This document shows positions 54,172 to 64,000 of a stretch of DNA of 64,000 bases, piece after piece; the stretch's first letter is position 1, and the number at the start of each line of letters is the position of its first letter. Origin of the DNA: Chlorella sorokiniana. Taxonomy: Eukaryota > Chlorophyta > Trebouxiophyceae > Chlorellales > Chlorellaceae. A model generated the notes under the pieces. That model did not search any database and was not told the origin of the DNA. It saw only the letters and a list, made by a program, of their open reading frames with translations. The translations under genes and the position numbers were made by a program. The stretch lies in contig CP084620.1 in NCBI GenBank assembly GCA_025917655.1, forward strand, positions 248,001 to 312,000. Reading direction: 5' to 3'.

Positions 54172-57100
54172 ATGGCGCCCAAACGCAAGCAGGGGCCGGC
54201 CTCCGGCCCCTCCACGCCAGGAAAACGCCTTGAGCCGGTCCAGCTGGAGTATGACAGGCGAGTCGGACTTTCAAGAAGGCTCCAAGGCAGCCTGCGCGCC
54301 ATTCTCAAGGGCGTCTTGTCACGGCTCGAGCAACCGCCATCGCCGCCGCCGCCGCCGCCTGCTCTCCCGCTACAACCCGTAGCCTGACCAGATGCTGATT
54401 GGATGCTGTTGACTTTTTGCAGAGCCCAAGAAGCACGCGCGGCCCGCGTGGCAGCAGCAGCCGCGGCAGCGCGGCCCGTCCGCCTGCGTGTCACTCGGGA
54501 GCCGGCGCCACCGCTGGCGCGCGGAGAGGGCTTGGTCTTTATGGCCCTGGATGTGGTGGAGGAGGCGCAGGTGGAGCGCTACAGGGGCTATGACTGGGCA
54601 GCGCCCTCGGATTTTCCATGAGCGTCCCATGAACCCTCGTGGCAGCCAGAAAAGTACTCTTGACGTCCTGCTCAATCCACATCGTACGCTGGTCACCGTT
54701 TTACTTCCCCCTGTCCCCGGCAGGGCCGCTTTCACGTCTGGGGCACCACCGCGGCCGGCGCCTCCGTGCTGCTGCGCCTCACCGGCTTCCAGCCCTACTT
54801 CTACGTGGCGGCGCCCAAGGGGCAGGTGGTTCCTGTGGGAGTGGCATCGAGCTCTCGCGAAAACACGTCAAGGGGGAGGGGGCGTTTACTCTTGGTTGCA
54901 AGCCCTGTGACAACCTCTGGCATGAGGAGCACAGGCGTCAGGGCCTATCGCCAGCCAGGGGTCAGATGCAGCGCTGGGCAGCGCTGCCAGCCTTTTCAGG
55001 GTTCAGCGCAGGCCTCTTACCACCACCTGCTGACAACAACCCCCACCACCACCACCCACCCACCCACACACACACACCCACCCCTCTTTCAGGCCGCTGT
55101 CAGCGGCGACGAGGAGGCGCGGGGCAGCCAGGCCGCCGACACGGACATAGAGTGGGACGAGGAGCAGCTGGAGCGGCTGCGGGTGGGTGGCTGTGGGTGG
55201 CAGGGTGGTGGCAGCCTGGCGCACTGGAGGGCAAGTTTCCTTGGGTTTGCAGGAGTGCTGCTGGGTGGCCGCAGAGTGCCAGCATGCTGGATGGCAAGCT
55301 GCCTTGCCCGCAAACTTGAAACACACTCGTTGGTTCCCCTTGCCCAGTTGCAAAACAAACGCTGCTGTGCGCTGCCTGTTCGCTGCAGGGCCTGCTCAAC
55401 CGCCAGCTGCCCAGCGACTGCCGCCTGACACGCGTGGAGGCGCTGCGCCGGACGCCCATCATGTTCTATCGGCAAGCTTGCGCTGCGCCGCTGCTTGTAT
55501 TTGTTTCCTTGCCAGCACATGTATGCCCACTGTGATGGCGATGCAGCTGCCCCTAGCCAGAGCTAGGGCAAGTGCGGCCAGGAGTGCCCGGCACCCCCTT
55601 TGGTAGCGATTGTATCGCACCGCGGAGATGCGCCCCCACCACACACACACACACCATCCCACCCCCTCATCGGCCCTCGCCCCCTTCCCTGGGGCGCGTC
55701 CCCTCCGCGCTCCCCACCCCCATCCACTCGCCCCTCTGCCTCCCACACGCAGACCCGACCGGCCCCAGGGCGACACCTTCATGCGGCTGGTGCTGGGGGC
55801 AGGGGCCAGCGCCAAGCGCGGCGCGGCGGCCTTTGAGAAGGCCATGGCTTCCGGCCACCTGAGGCATGAGGTGGGAGGGTGGGTTGGGTGTGAAGACGGA
55901 AGGGCAATCGCGGAGGGGAAACGACGCAGTGCAACTGGCACGGGGGCTGAGCTCGATCAGTGTGCTGTACAATACGTGATGTTGCATTTGCATCCTGGAG
56001 CGACGGCGCTGCGCATTGAGCCCGGCCACCCTGTTTCATTCCTCCCCCTCCAAGCAGGGCTTGGTCTGGCGGGATTTGACTGTCTATGAGGCAGAGGTGC
56101 AGCCGCTGCAGCGCCTGCTGGCTGACGTGCCTCTCAGCGGCGGCGCCTGGCTGTACGTGCCGCCCGCCCCGAGGGCGCCAGCAGCGCCCAGGCGCAGAGC
56201 GCTGCCGGCTGGCAGGACGTGCCCCCTGCCGAGCGGATCAGCAGCTGCGACGTCGAAGTTGCTGCGCCCTGCCAGGCGGTGTGCTGCCTGACGCCCGACG
56301 CCACACAGCTGGCAGACCCGGCCTGGAGCCCCTTCCCCAGCTGCCTGCTGGCAGACGACGCAGCCGCAGACGACGCTGCGGCAGTGCCCCCTGCAGCGGC
56401 AGAGGCGGCGGCGGCGGCCAAGCGCGGCGACATAGCGGGGCTGCGCATGTGTGTGACGGATGTGCTCTGTGCTGCGGCGGATGGCGCAGACAGGTGGGCA
56501 GCCTCCGGGCCTCAGCTGCCGCAAGAACCGGACGTTGGCTCGAGGCACTGCTTTGCGTTTGTTTGTTCCGCTCGTATATTCATGGCAGCCATCATCCACA
56601 CAATCCCCCGTCTGCCCACACATGCAACGCACCCTCCTCGTGAACCCCTTGCAGGGTAGCTGTGCCCAGCCAGGGAGATCCAGTCGTGGCAGTTACCGCC
56701 ACCTTTTTCCCCTTTGCCACCGCCAGGCACAGCGTCGAGTCGACGCCGCCGCAGCAGCAGCAGCAGCAGGGAGGCGCAGCGGGGCCCCCTCAGGGAAGCG
56801 ATGGGTTGGGGGCGGCGAGCTGGGTGGCGGCTTGGAGGGCGAGGAGGAGGGGGAGGGCGCCGTCGTTGTGGCCTCGCTGGCGGCTGTTGCGGGGGCCTGT
56901 CGGCGCGGGCCCCCGCCGCGCCTCGGCCACCCAAGCCCCGGGCCTGCCAGGCGCAGCAGCTGCCGCTGCCCAGCAGGAGACCCTGGTCTTCTTGCTGCAC
57001 CCTGCTGCGGCCGCTGTGCACGCTGAAGTGGCAGAGCGCAGCGTGGCGGTGGGGCGGCGCCGCCGCCGCCCGCGTCCTTCTCTTCGCCTCTGAAGCCGAG

Positions 57101-60100
57101 CTGCTGCTGACGTGGGCAGAGTGCGTGCGACAGGCGGATCCTGACGTCGTTGCACTGTTTGAGGTGAGATGGGGTTGGAGGGAACTGCTGGGGAGTCAAT
57201 GAGGTTCTTCCTTCCCCAGCAACGGCAGGGAAGGGAAAACCCTTCAGGGAGGGATGAGTGCCCCCTCTGTGGCTGCTGGGGGTACGTGCAGCTGCTTCTC
57301 TCAACGCGCAAGATGGGCATTGCCGAATGCAGATCCAATGCTAGGGGTCGGGGCCTACAAGGGCTCATCGTGCATGCTGCCGCCCGCCCACCCCCAGGTC
57401 AACGACACGCTGGCGGTACTGCAGCAGCGCTTTGCGGCGCTGGGGCTGGAGGGCGGCGCGCTGCAGGCAAGCACAGCCTGGGCCCACCCGGCGCTGCGTG
57501 AGCGCCTGCACGCGGCCCTTCTTGATTGGCATTTTAGGAGGGGCAACCAGCGCTACGCGCACCCGGGGTGTTCTCTCAAGGTACCTGCCCTTACTGCCCC
57601 CCTGCTCCCCCCTCCCCCATTCAGCTGTCGCGCCTGCTGCGCTGCGCTGCGCGCGCCCGCTGTCCCTCAAGAAGGTGACCATGTACTCGGCGCAGTGGGT
57701 GCGCTCCCAGAGCCGCATGAGCTCCACCAGCAACCAGGAGACGTGGAGGTGGGCTGCGTGCCCAGTTGCCTGCTGCAGGCTGCCGGGAAGAGCAGCGGGC
57801 GAGGCGGCAGGGCTGCGGAAGGCGGGGCGGGACGCTGCGTGGTGCCAAGCTTGCAGCGGCTGACGCCCGTCGATGGCTTGCTCGGCAGGGGCCAAGCTGT
57901 TCGCAGTCTCGCCGAGGCCCCCACCATCCCCCCACACAATAAAGAAACAAAAGGAAGCCCACCCCCATGACGATCGCCGACCTGCTGCTGCATCACCCTC
58001 CTCCTCCTGCCATTGCACCCTTTACTGCAGGGCCGACATCGACGGCCGCATTGTGGTGGATGCTGCGCCAGGTGCCCTTCTGCTGGCCTTGCATGCTCGG
58101 CGCCCCCGCATGGCACCATCAAACACGCAGGCCGCCACCAAGCGATGCAGAACCTGCTGTGCTTTTCTGATGAGCTGCGGGATCGAGATGCCTGCCCCTC
58201 TTTCCTGGCGGCTCTGCAGGTGCTGACAGCCCAGAACTTGGCATCCTTCTCGCTGGTAGACTGCGTGCAGAGCCTGCTGGGCCAGACGATTGAGGTGGGC
58301 ATGCGCGTGTGTTAAGGTTGACAGGGTGGCTTGCTCCAGGGAATGCATGAGGGCGCAGCAGGCAGCGCCGATGGCCTGCAAGGAGACAGTTGAAAGGACG
58401 ACGAGAATAGGAGGGGCTGGGTTTAAACTCTGGTCAGCTTTGTTGCAGGCCCCAAGAGGGCTGCCGTCCTATGTGCAAGCCGGTGCCGTCCCGTGTGCAA
58501 CCCGCGCTTTGTTGTGGCATGCAGGTGTTGCGACCTGGCCGCCTGGCCGCGCTGGCTGGCCTGGCCGGCGCCCCGCAGCAGCCCCTGCTCGGGTCCCGCC
58601 TGCCGCCCCCGCCGCCGCCGCGGCGGATGCGCTGCGAATCGCGCGCTACGCGCTGCGCCGCGGCGACGCTGTCGCCAGCCTGCTGCACCGCCTGGCCACG
58701 CTGCCCGAAATGGTGGAGATGGCTCGCGCCACGGGGCTCACCTTGCAGCAGGCAAGCTATGCACTGCGCGACTACACACTGTAGTTCTGTCCACAAAGTG
58801 TGCGGCACGCCAGTCTCCGGCCGCTGCCCACCCCCTGCCGCACGCCGCCGCCCACACCGCGGGCCGCTGCCCACTGGCCGCCCGCAGGCCGCCTACAACG
58901 CCCAGATGATCCGCACGTATAGCCTGCTGCTGCGCACCGCGCGGCGCCAGGGCTTTTTGGTGCCAGGGCGGCAGGAGGCGGGGCAGCTGCAGGAGCACAC
59001 CTTCATCCTGCACCCAGTGGAGGAGGGTCAGTTTTATCGTTTTGTTTCCTACTATTTTTTTGTTTCTGGTTGTTTTGTTGGGGGCACCTGTTTGCACCGC
59101 GATGTAGCAGCCGCCGCCCCTCGTCCCACCGCCGCCAGGTCAGCTACAACGCCCAGCTGGCCCGTTCTTGGAGCCTGGTTCTGCGCTGCGCGGGGCGGGC
59201 CCGCGTGGTGGTGGGCGGGCGCGAGAACCCCGCCCTGCTCAGCGAGCCGCCGTTCCTGCTGCATCCCGCGGAGCAGGGCACGTTTGCAGCGCTGCAGGGC
59301 TGCTGCCGCCTGCCGCCGCCGCCGCTTCAGTTGCTGCCGCCTGTCGCACGATCGCTGCTGCTGCGCTGACTCTGCTCGCCTGCTCCCCACCCCCAGTGCC
59401 GCATTCCCAGGATGTACTGGCCCTCTGTCCAGCCGCTACACGTCCCAAACTGCCCCTCAATCCCCCCGATGGCGTGCAGGCACTGTGGGCCTCTACAAGC
59501 AGCCGGTTGCCATCCTGGACTTCGCCTCCCTCTACCCCTCCATCTACCGCGCCCACAACCTGTGCTACACCACCCTGGTGCACAGCGGCGACTTGGAGCG
59601 CCTGCCGCCCGAACAGCTGACGGTCACGCCCACGGGTGAGAGGATCTGGAGATACTATAAAGCAGTTTTTGATGGGGGAGGGGGAGCTGCTGTTGGGCTA
59701 AAGGCAGGGGGTGCATGGTCCAGGCCATGCTGCGTACATGTATCAGGAAGCAGGGTGGTCTGCCTGGAACAATACAGAAAGCAGGGCAGTCCACCTACAG
59801 CGATGCGCTAGCCTGCTCTGCGGCAAGCGCAGGCCTGGCCACGCAAAAGCTGAGCAGCTGGTGCCCGCCGCTCCCTGCACGCCCGCAGGCGCCGCGTTTG
59901 TCAAGCCGGACGTGCGGCCGGGCATCCTGCCCGGCATCCTGGCTGCGCTGATTTCAGCGAGAGCGTGAGCCCCCAGCCCTTTCTCTCTGGTTGCCACATT
60001 CATGCCCAGTAACTTGTTCAATGCTCTCACCTCAACCCTGTGCTGCCGCATCGCCTGCTTCATCCGGCTTCCGCGTTGCTTTGGTCCCACCTGGCAGGCC

Positions 60101-63100
60101 GTGCCTGCCCGCCTCCCCCGGGCATCAACCCTCTTCACCCCCTCCATCCAACCCTGCCTGCCCTGCAGCGCCACGCGAGAGCAGCTGAAGGCGGCGGCAG
60201 ACCCCGCGGCCCGCGCCGTGCTGGACAGCCGCCAGAAGGCGCTGAAGGTGACGGCCAATGCGCTCTACGGCTTCACCGGCGCCGCCGCCCGCCGCTGCAG
60301 TGCATCCAGCTGGCGGACAGCTGCCTGGCGTACGGGGCGCAGAGCTGCAGGTGGGCCCGCTCTTCTTGTTTTCTTTATTTCATTAGTGGATTGTGTGTGT
60401 GTGTGGGGGGGGTGTATGTGTGTGTGTGTGTGTGTGTGTGGGGGGGGGCAGCTGCCTGTTGAGGCTTGCTGATCCCTTGGGACCCAAAGCGATCCTGCTC
60501 GTACCTGCTGCCCTGCATTTGCCGGCTATGAGTGATGGTGGGTTCATCAGCTCTCGGAGGAACGGGCCCCCAGCTTCCCCGCCACACACGCAGCCGCATC
60601 TCTCACGCCTGCCCTGCATGCTGCCAGGCGGGCCAAGGAGGTGCTGGAGGCGGCGGCGGCCGGCGGCCAGCTGGCGCCCCACGGCGGCGGCGCCCGCGTG
60701 ATCTATGGCCACACAGACAGCCTGTTTGTGCTGCTGCCCCAGGTGGGCTGGCCTTCATCTGCTCTGTCATGGCTCAAAAACTCTTCCCCAGTGTGAGGAA
60801 GCGGGGGGCTAAGGACGGGCAGACGACAGGGCTGTGTGCGGGGGCACGATGTGTGTTGGCCATTCCGCCATGGTTGTGCTGTTGGCCCCCCCCACATACA
60901 CGCACACCGCCCAACCCACCCACCCACCTCCACCCCGGACCCCTGCAGGCGGCAGACCCCGTGCAGGCCATTGCTGCTGGCCGCCTCGCTTCCCGGGTGG
61001 TGTCGGCCGCCTTTCCTCCACCCATGGAGCTCAAGTTTGAGCGCGTGTGCCAGCCCTTCATGCTGCTGCACGTCAACAGGTGCCTTCCCGGCGTTCCGGC
61101 AGCTGCCCTCTGCAGGCAGCCGCAGCCGCAGCTCGGCAGTCCTTTGCGGGGGTCGCGCCCAGCCCATTCTGTCAATGCTGACCCAGCTGCTCCTTCTCTG
61201 TTGCTCAGGCTACTGCTGTTTACATTGCTGTTGGTATGGATAGCGATCCGGCTTTTCTATGCGAATGCAGGTATGCGGGACGCGCGTTTGAGCGGGAGGA
61301 GGATGTTGAGCGGGGCGGAGAGCTGATCTGCAAGGGGGTGAAGAGCATGTGGCGCCAGGTAATAGGCTGCCTTCAATTCATTTCGAACCGCATTCTCTGC
61401 CCAGCATGTGTTGCCTCATCGTGGGGTGCCACACGGGCATGCAACACGACGCATGTTGCATGCGACCAGCACTTGCCGCGGCTGTGGCTGTGGCATGTTC
61501 ACCAGAGCTTTTGCTGTGTGCGCTGCCCCCCCTGCAGACAGCCCCCATCCTGCGCACCACGCTGCATGGAGCACTGGAGCGCATCCTCATGCGGGACGAC
61601 CTCAGGTACAGCTGTACCGCCAAAGCGCTGTACCGCACTGCCTCTGCCAACACCTGCTGCAGCACAGGGACCCGGGGCTGGCGGGCGTGTATGCCACAGC
61701 AGCCTGGCTGTTGCCGCCAGGCTCCCTTGGTTCACTTGCTGCTCAGCTGCTTACTGGCTGTGTTCTGCCAGCTTCTACACCTGCTATGCTGCTGCATCCT
61801 TTGCACCGCTCTAGCGTGGCCCCTCCCTTCTCCTTGCAAGCACTGCTTCCCGCTGCGCTTGCCACAGGGGTGCCCTGGCGTTTGTGGCAGGGGAGGTGCG
61901 GCGCTTGCTGAGCGGTCGGGTCGAGCTGCACGAGCTGGTGATGACGGGGGCCTGTGGCGGCTGACGGGGAGCAGGTGGAAGCGCGGCGGCCGAGGCGGGG
62001 CCCAGCACAGAGGAAGTGCGGGTGAGCGGCTGGAGCAGGCAGAGGCGGCGGTGTCGCTTAAGCCGCCTGCATGCCTACGCCACTGGCTGTGTGCACTTGA
62101 TTGTGGCAACACTGGACTGCATGTCGTTGCGTGCGCTCCCTAGCAGGGACCACATGCAGCGCTGGCCGTCAGGCTCAGCCAGCGCGACCCTGGCCGCTCC
62201 TTTGTGCTGGTGAGCAGCGGCCTGCTGCCGCCCGCCGGTGCACGGAGCCGCAATTGCTTCAACAGTTGGCAGACCACAGCAAGCTGTGTGCATGCGGCAG
62301 GGCTGCAAGTAGTGGCTGCTGGCTGCTGTTGCTGCAGCAGATGCACCGGCCATGGACCGCCCATTGTACCGCAGGGCGAGCGGCTGCAGTACGTCCTGCT
62401 GGCCGGGAGCGGCTGCAGGAAGATGCGGCAGAGGACCCGCTGACGGCGGCGCGGGCGGGGCTGGAGGGCGACTACAGCCTGTACTGGAAGGTACCGCCTG
62501 TTACTGCCTGGTGGCACTGTGTGCTCCAGGCAGTGGACTGTGCCCGCGCGCATCGGTTCCCTTGCATTGCCGCCTCCGCGCTTGCGTTTCCAGCATACCT
62601 CCCCTCATACAGCTGCTCCCGAGACGCCATCACGATCCACCGCCGCAACCACCCACCCCCGCAGAACAAGCTGATCAAGCCGCTGCAGGAGGTGTTCAAG
62701 GCGGCGGTACCGCCAGCTCAGCAGGGGGCGGTGCTGGCGGAGCTGCTGGGCGGGGACCATACGCGGGTCAGGGTGGACGCGCTGAGCCCGCCCCCGCGCT
62801 GGGACCAGCTAGCCCGCCGCCGCGCGCGGCCGCGGCAGGGGTAAGCTTCACCTCCAGTACCTGAGCTGCACACGCAGTCAGCGAGCTACATGGCTTCATA
62901 TTGTAAAGTCTGCAGCAGAATGCATCAACTGAAGCTGTGGTGCCTTGCTTTGGCGGTCCGGCATGTGCAGGGAGCGGCGGCGGCGGCGGCGGCGGCACCC
63001 CGCCCGCCAGTCCCACATGGGGCTCTTCTTCCGCCCTGTGCCTAAGTGCCTGGGCTGCAGGGCCAGCATGCCCAGCTACAAGGGGCCGCTCGACGACGCT

Positions 63101-63577
63101 CCGGGGCTGTGCGACAGCTGTGCGGGGTGAGGGGGTGGTGCCTGGTGGTGGTGGTGGTGGTGGGGGGGCAGCCACTTTCCATGGGGGACTTCCTGCTGCG
63201 CGACCATGCTCTTCCTCAGCAGCCCAACAGCCCAAAAGCACCGCCCAGCAGCGCGCACTGCTTGCGTAGTTGGGCCGTCTGGCTGTGATTCACGATGCTA
63301 TGCCAATGTAACCCTTAAGCCTTATTCCTTGCCCTCATGCCTTTGCAGCAAGGAGGGCAGGTGGGAGGAAACGTACCTAGGCCTGCTGGACGATCAGGCG
63401 GCGGCCGAGGCACGGCAGAGCGCAGCGTACTCGGCCTGCGCAGCGTGCCACAGCGGCGGCGCCAGCGGCCCGGTCCTTTGCGAAAACGGCGAGTGCCCTT
63501 TCACCTTCACGCGCCTCGCATGCAGCAGCCGGGTGCAGCAGGTGGACAAGCAGCTGCGGCGGCTGGACATCTTCTGA
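54172..63577 (+). CDS. Diverged DNA polymerase delta-like catalytic subunit (B family), exonuclease motifs lost
   Basis: The likely start is at 54172 (MAPKRKQGPASGPSTPGKRL). N-terminal exons match POLD1 in outline: VFMALDVVEEAQ (54537), WGTTAAGASVLLRLTGFQPY (54740). The exonuclease region aligns with POLD1, but FDIE is TDVL (near 56460), the NxxxFD motif is lost (DPDVVALFE/VNDTL, 57140 and 57397), and YxxxD is YALRR (58650). The palm is better kept: motif A LDFASLYPSIYRAHNLCYTT (59516), motif B LKVTANALYGFTGA (60240), motif C YGHTDS instead of YGDTDS (60706), and VNRYAG where POLD1 has KKRYAG. LGGDHTRV (62748), the CysA module (CLGCRAS...CDSC, 63050) and the CysB module (CAACHS...CENGECPF, 63440) are intact. 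TGA at 63575. Best read as a POLD1 paralog, since a sole replicative copy should keep these residues. One base appears missing near 60290. Confidence 0.8.
58888..59026 (+). other. Polymerase alternative exon A
   Basis: 139 bases, phase 0 to phase 1, peptide beginning AAYNAQMIRTYSLLLRTARR and ending FILHPVEE. Flanked by CGCAG and GGTCAG. It aligns with the POLD1 segment just before motif A (QLLRQAMHEGLLMP). Confidence 0.8.
59139..59277 (+). other. Polymerase alternative exon B (duplicate of exon A)
   Basis: Also 139 bases, phase 0 to phase 1, peptide beginning VSYNAQLARSWSLVLRCAGR and ending FLLHPAEQ. By my count 21 of 46 residues are identical to exon A. Acceptor CCGCCAG; the donor would be GC type (G/GCACGT). 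Including both exons would shift the frame, so only one can be used per transcript. Confidence 0.75.
60390..60450. repeat. (GT)n and poly-G tract in a polymerase intron
   Basis: Two GT microsatellite stretches each joined to runs of G, within the intron between motif B and motif C exons. Confidence 0.8.
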
Positions 63578-63737
63578 CCGCTCGTTCTTCTTACTAGTTT
63601 CTGCCAGCCGCCACAACCTTGTGTGGCGTCCTACACTTGTTGGCGCCTTTCATAGCTGCCTTGGTTTTGAACATGCCACAAGTCGCACCAGACTCAAACG
63701 ATTTAGGCCGCCAATCGGCTGAAAAAGGGGCTTTTGC

Positions 63738-63742
63738 TGTAA
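63738..63742 (+). terminator. Poly(A) signal TGTAA of the polymerase gene
   Basis: TGTAAAACC 161 bases past the stop codon at 63577. Confidence 0.5.
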
Positions 63743-63810
63743 AACCAAGCCTTAAACGAGGCTAAGCCCGGCCCGCGGCAACTTTTGTCAACAGCCCACC
63801 CGCCCGTGCA

Positions 63811-64000
63811 TCATGTAGTGTGCTGGTGCGCCTGGCGGCTGGGGGCGGTGAACCAGGCCTGCGCGCGGTCGGCGTAGGGCGCAGCGCGGGCAGCATGCCC
63901 AGCAGGGGCTGCGCCTTGGCGCCGATGGCGGCCCAGGCCTGCGGGGGGACAGCGGAGGTGGACCGACACACGTTGAGCAACCGCAACTGCCAGGCGCGGC
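63811..64000 (-). CDS. 3' end of an unrecognised gene (partial)
   Basis: On the minus strand an acceptor (CCCCCCGCAG) near 63940 opens AWAAIGAKAQPLLGMLPALR. If one C is restored in the run near 63878, the frame continues as YADRAQAWFTAPSRQAHQHT to a TGA at 63813-63811; otherwise it runs on in a less protein-like frame. The rest of the gene lies beyond the window. Family not recognised. Confidence 0.4.
   Translation of the reverse strand, partial: PRLAVAVAQRVSVHLRCPPAGLGRHRRQGAAPAGHAARAAPYADRAQAWFTAPSRQAHQHTT

Noticed and set aside
54172-63577. Polymerase as a viral or selfish-element PolB
   Set aside because: It is intron-rich and lacks protein-primed features, and it shares the CysA/CysB tail and AHNLCYTT block specific to cellular polymerase delta.
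54172-63577. Polymerase as REV3 (Pol zeta)
   Set aside because: The sequence after motif A (AHNLCYTT) and the GGDHTR block match POLD1 rather than REV3, which has a YNYCFST-type segment.

Overview
The window looks like nuclear DNA of a unicellular green alga, most likely a chlorophyte of the Chlorella type (Trebouxiophyceae). It is very GC-rich. Nearly every gene is split by many short introns of about 100-400 bases with GT-AG and some GC-AG borders. The algal poly(A) signal TGTAA follows several stop codons. The gene set mixes general eukaryotic genes (PRP22, TOPORS, ZIP, DNA polymerase delta) with plant-lineage genes (plastid glucose transporter, ARIADNE ligase with a RanBP2 finger, ubiquitin-like/LRR protein, class II CPD photolyase).

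Layout, left to right: ARIADNE-type RBR ubiquitin ligase (minus, 352-5770); PRP22/DHX8 splicing helicase (plus, 6194-16211); a 5.5 kb rearranged zone (16.0-21.7 kb) holding copies of the PRP22 3' end and at least six palindromes made of exon-like units; an unrecognised gene (minus, about 21.8-24.8 kb) divided by a 0.4 kb palindrome from a secreted phospholipase A2-like gene (plus, 25.2-26.4 kb); a bZIP-like gene (minus, about 27-29.3 kb) flanked by short inverted repeats; a ZIP9-like metal transporter (minus, 30.1-31.4 kb) divergent from a ubiquitin-like/LRR gene (plus, 31.7-33.3 kb); an ADP-ribosylglycohydrolase family gene (plus, 33.6-37.1 kb); two copies of a 1.27 kb unknown repeat (37.1-39.7 kb); a class II CPD photolyase (plus, 40.0-44.05 kb); an unrecognised gene (minus, 44.3-45.3 kb); a plastid glucose transporter (plus, 45.4-49.2 kb); a short unrecognised gene (minus, 49.4-50.3 kb); a TOPORS-like RING ligase (minus, 50.7-53.6 kb); a diverged DNA polymerase delta-like catalytic subunit (plus, 54.2-63.6 kb); and the 3' end of one more gene (minus) at the right edge.

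Genes are mostly in head-to-head pairs sharing intergenic spaces of roughly 0.1-0.5 kb. I see no operon-like functional grouping. Three observations stand out. First, the polymerase delta-like gene has lost all three exonuclease motifs and carries a changed motif C, yet keeps both C-terminal metal-binding modules. Second, the same gene holds two adjacent, homologous, equal-length (139 nt), phase-matched exons that cannot be joined in frame, which is the signature of mutually exclusive splicing. Third, in the 16-25 kb zone single exons appear to have been copied as units, both directly and head-to-head.

Caution: at least 15 places in otherwise well-conserved host genes need one or two bases restored within GC-rich runs to keep the frame. 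I read these as consensus errors in the assembly. Exon borders given here come from splice motifs and family conservation only, with no transcript evidence.
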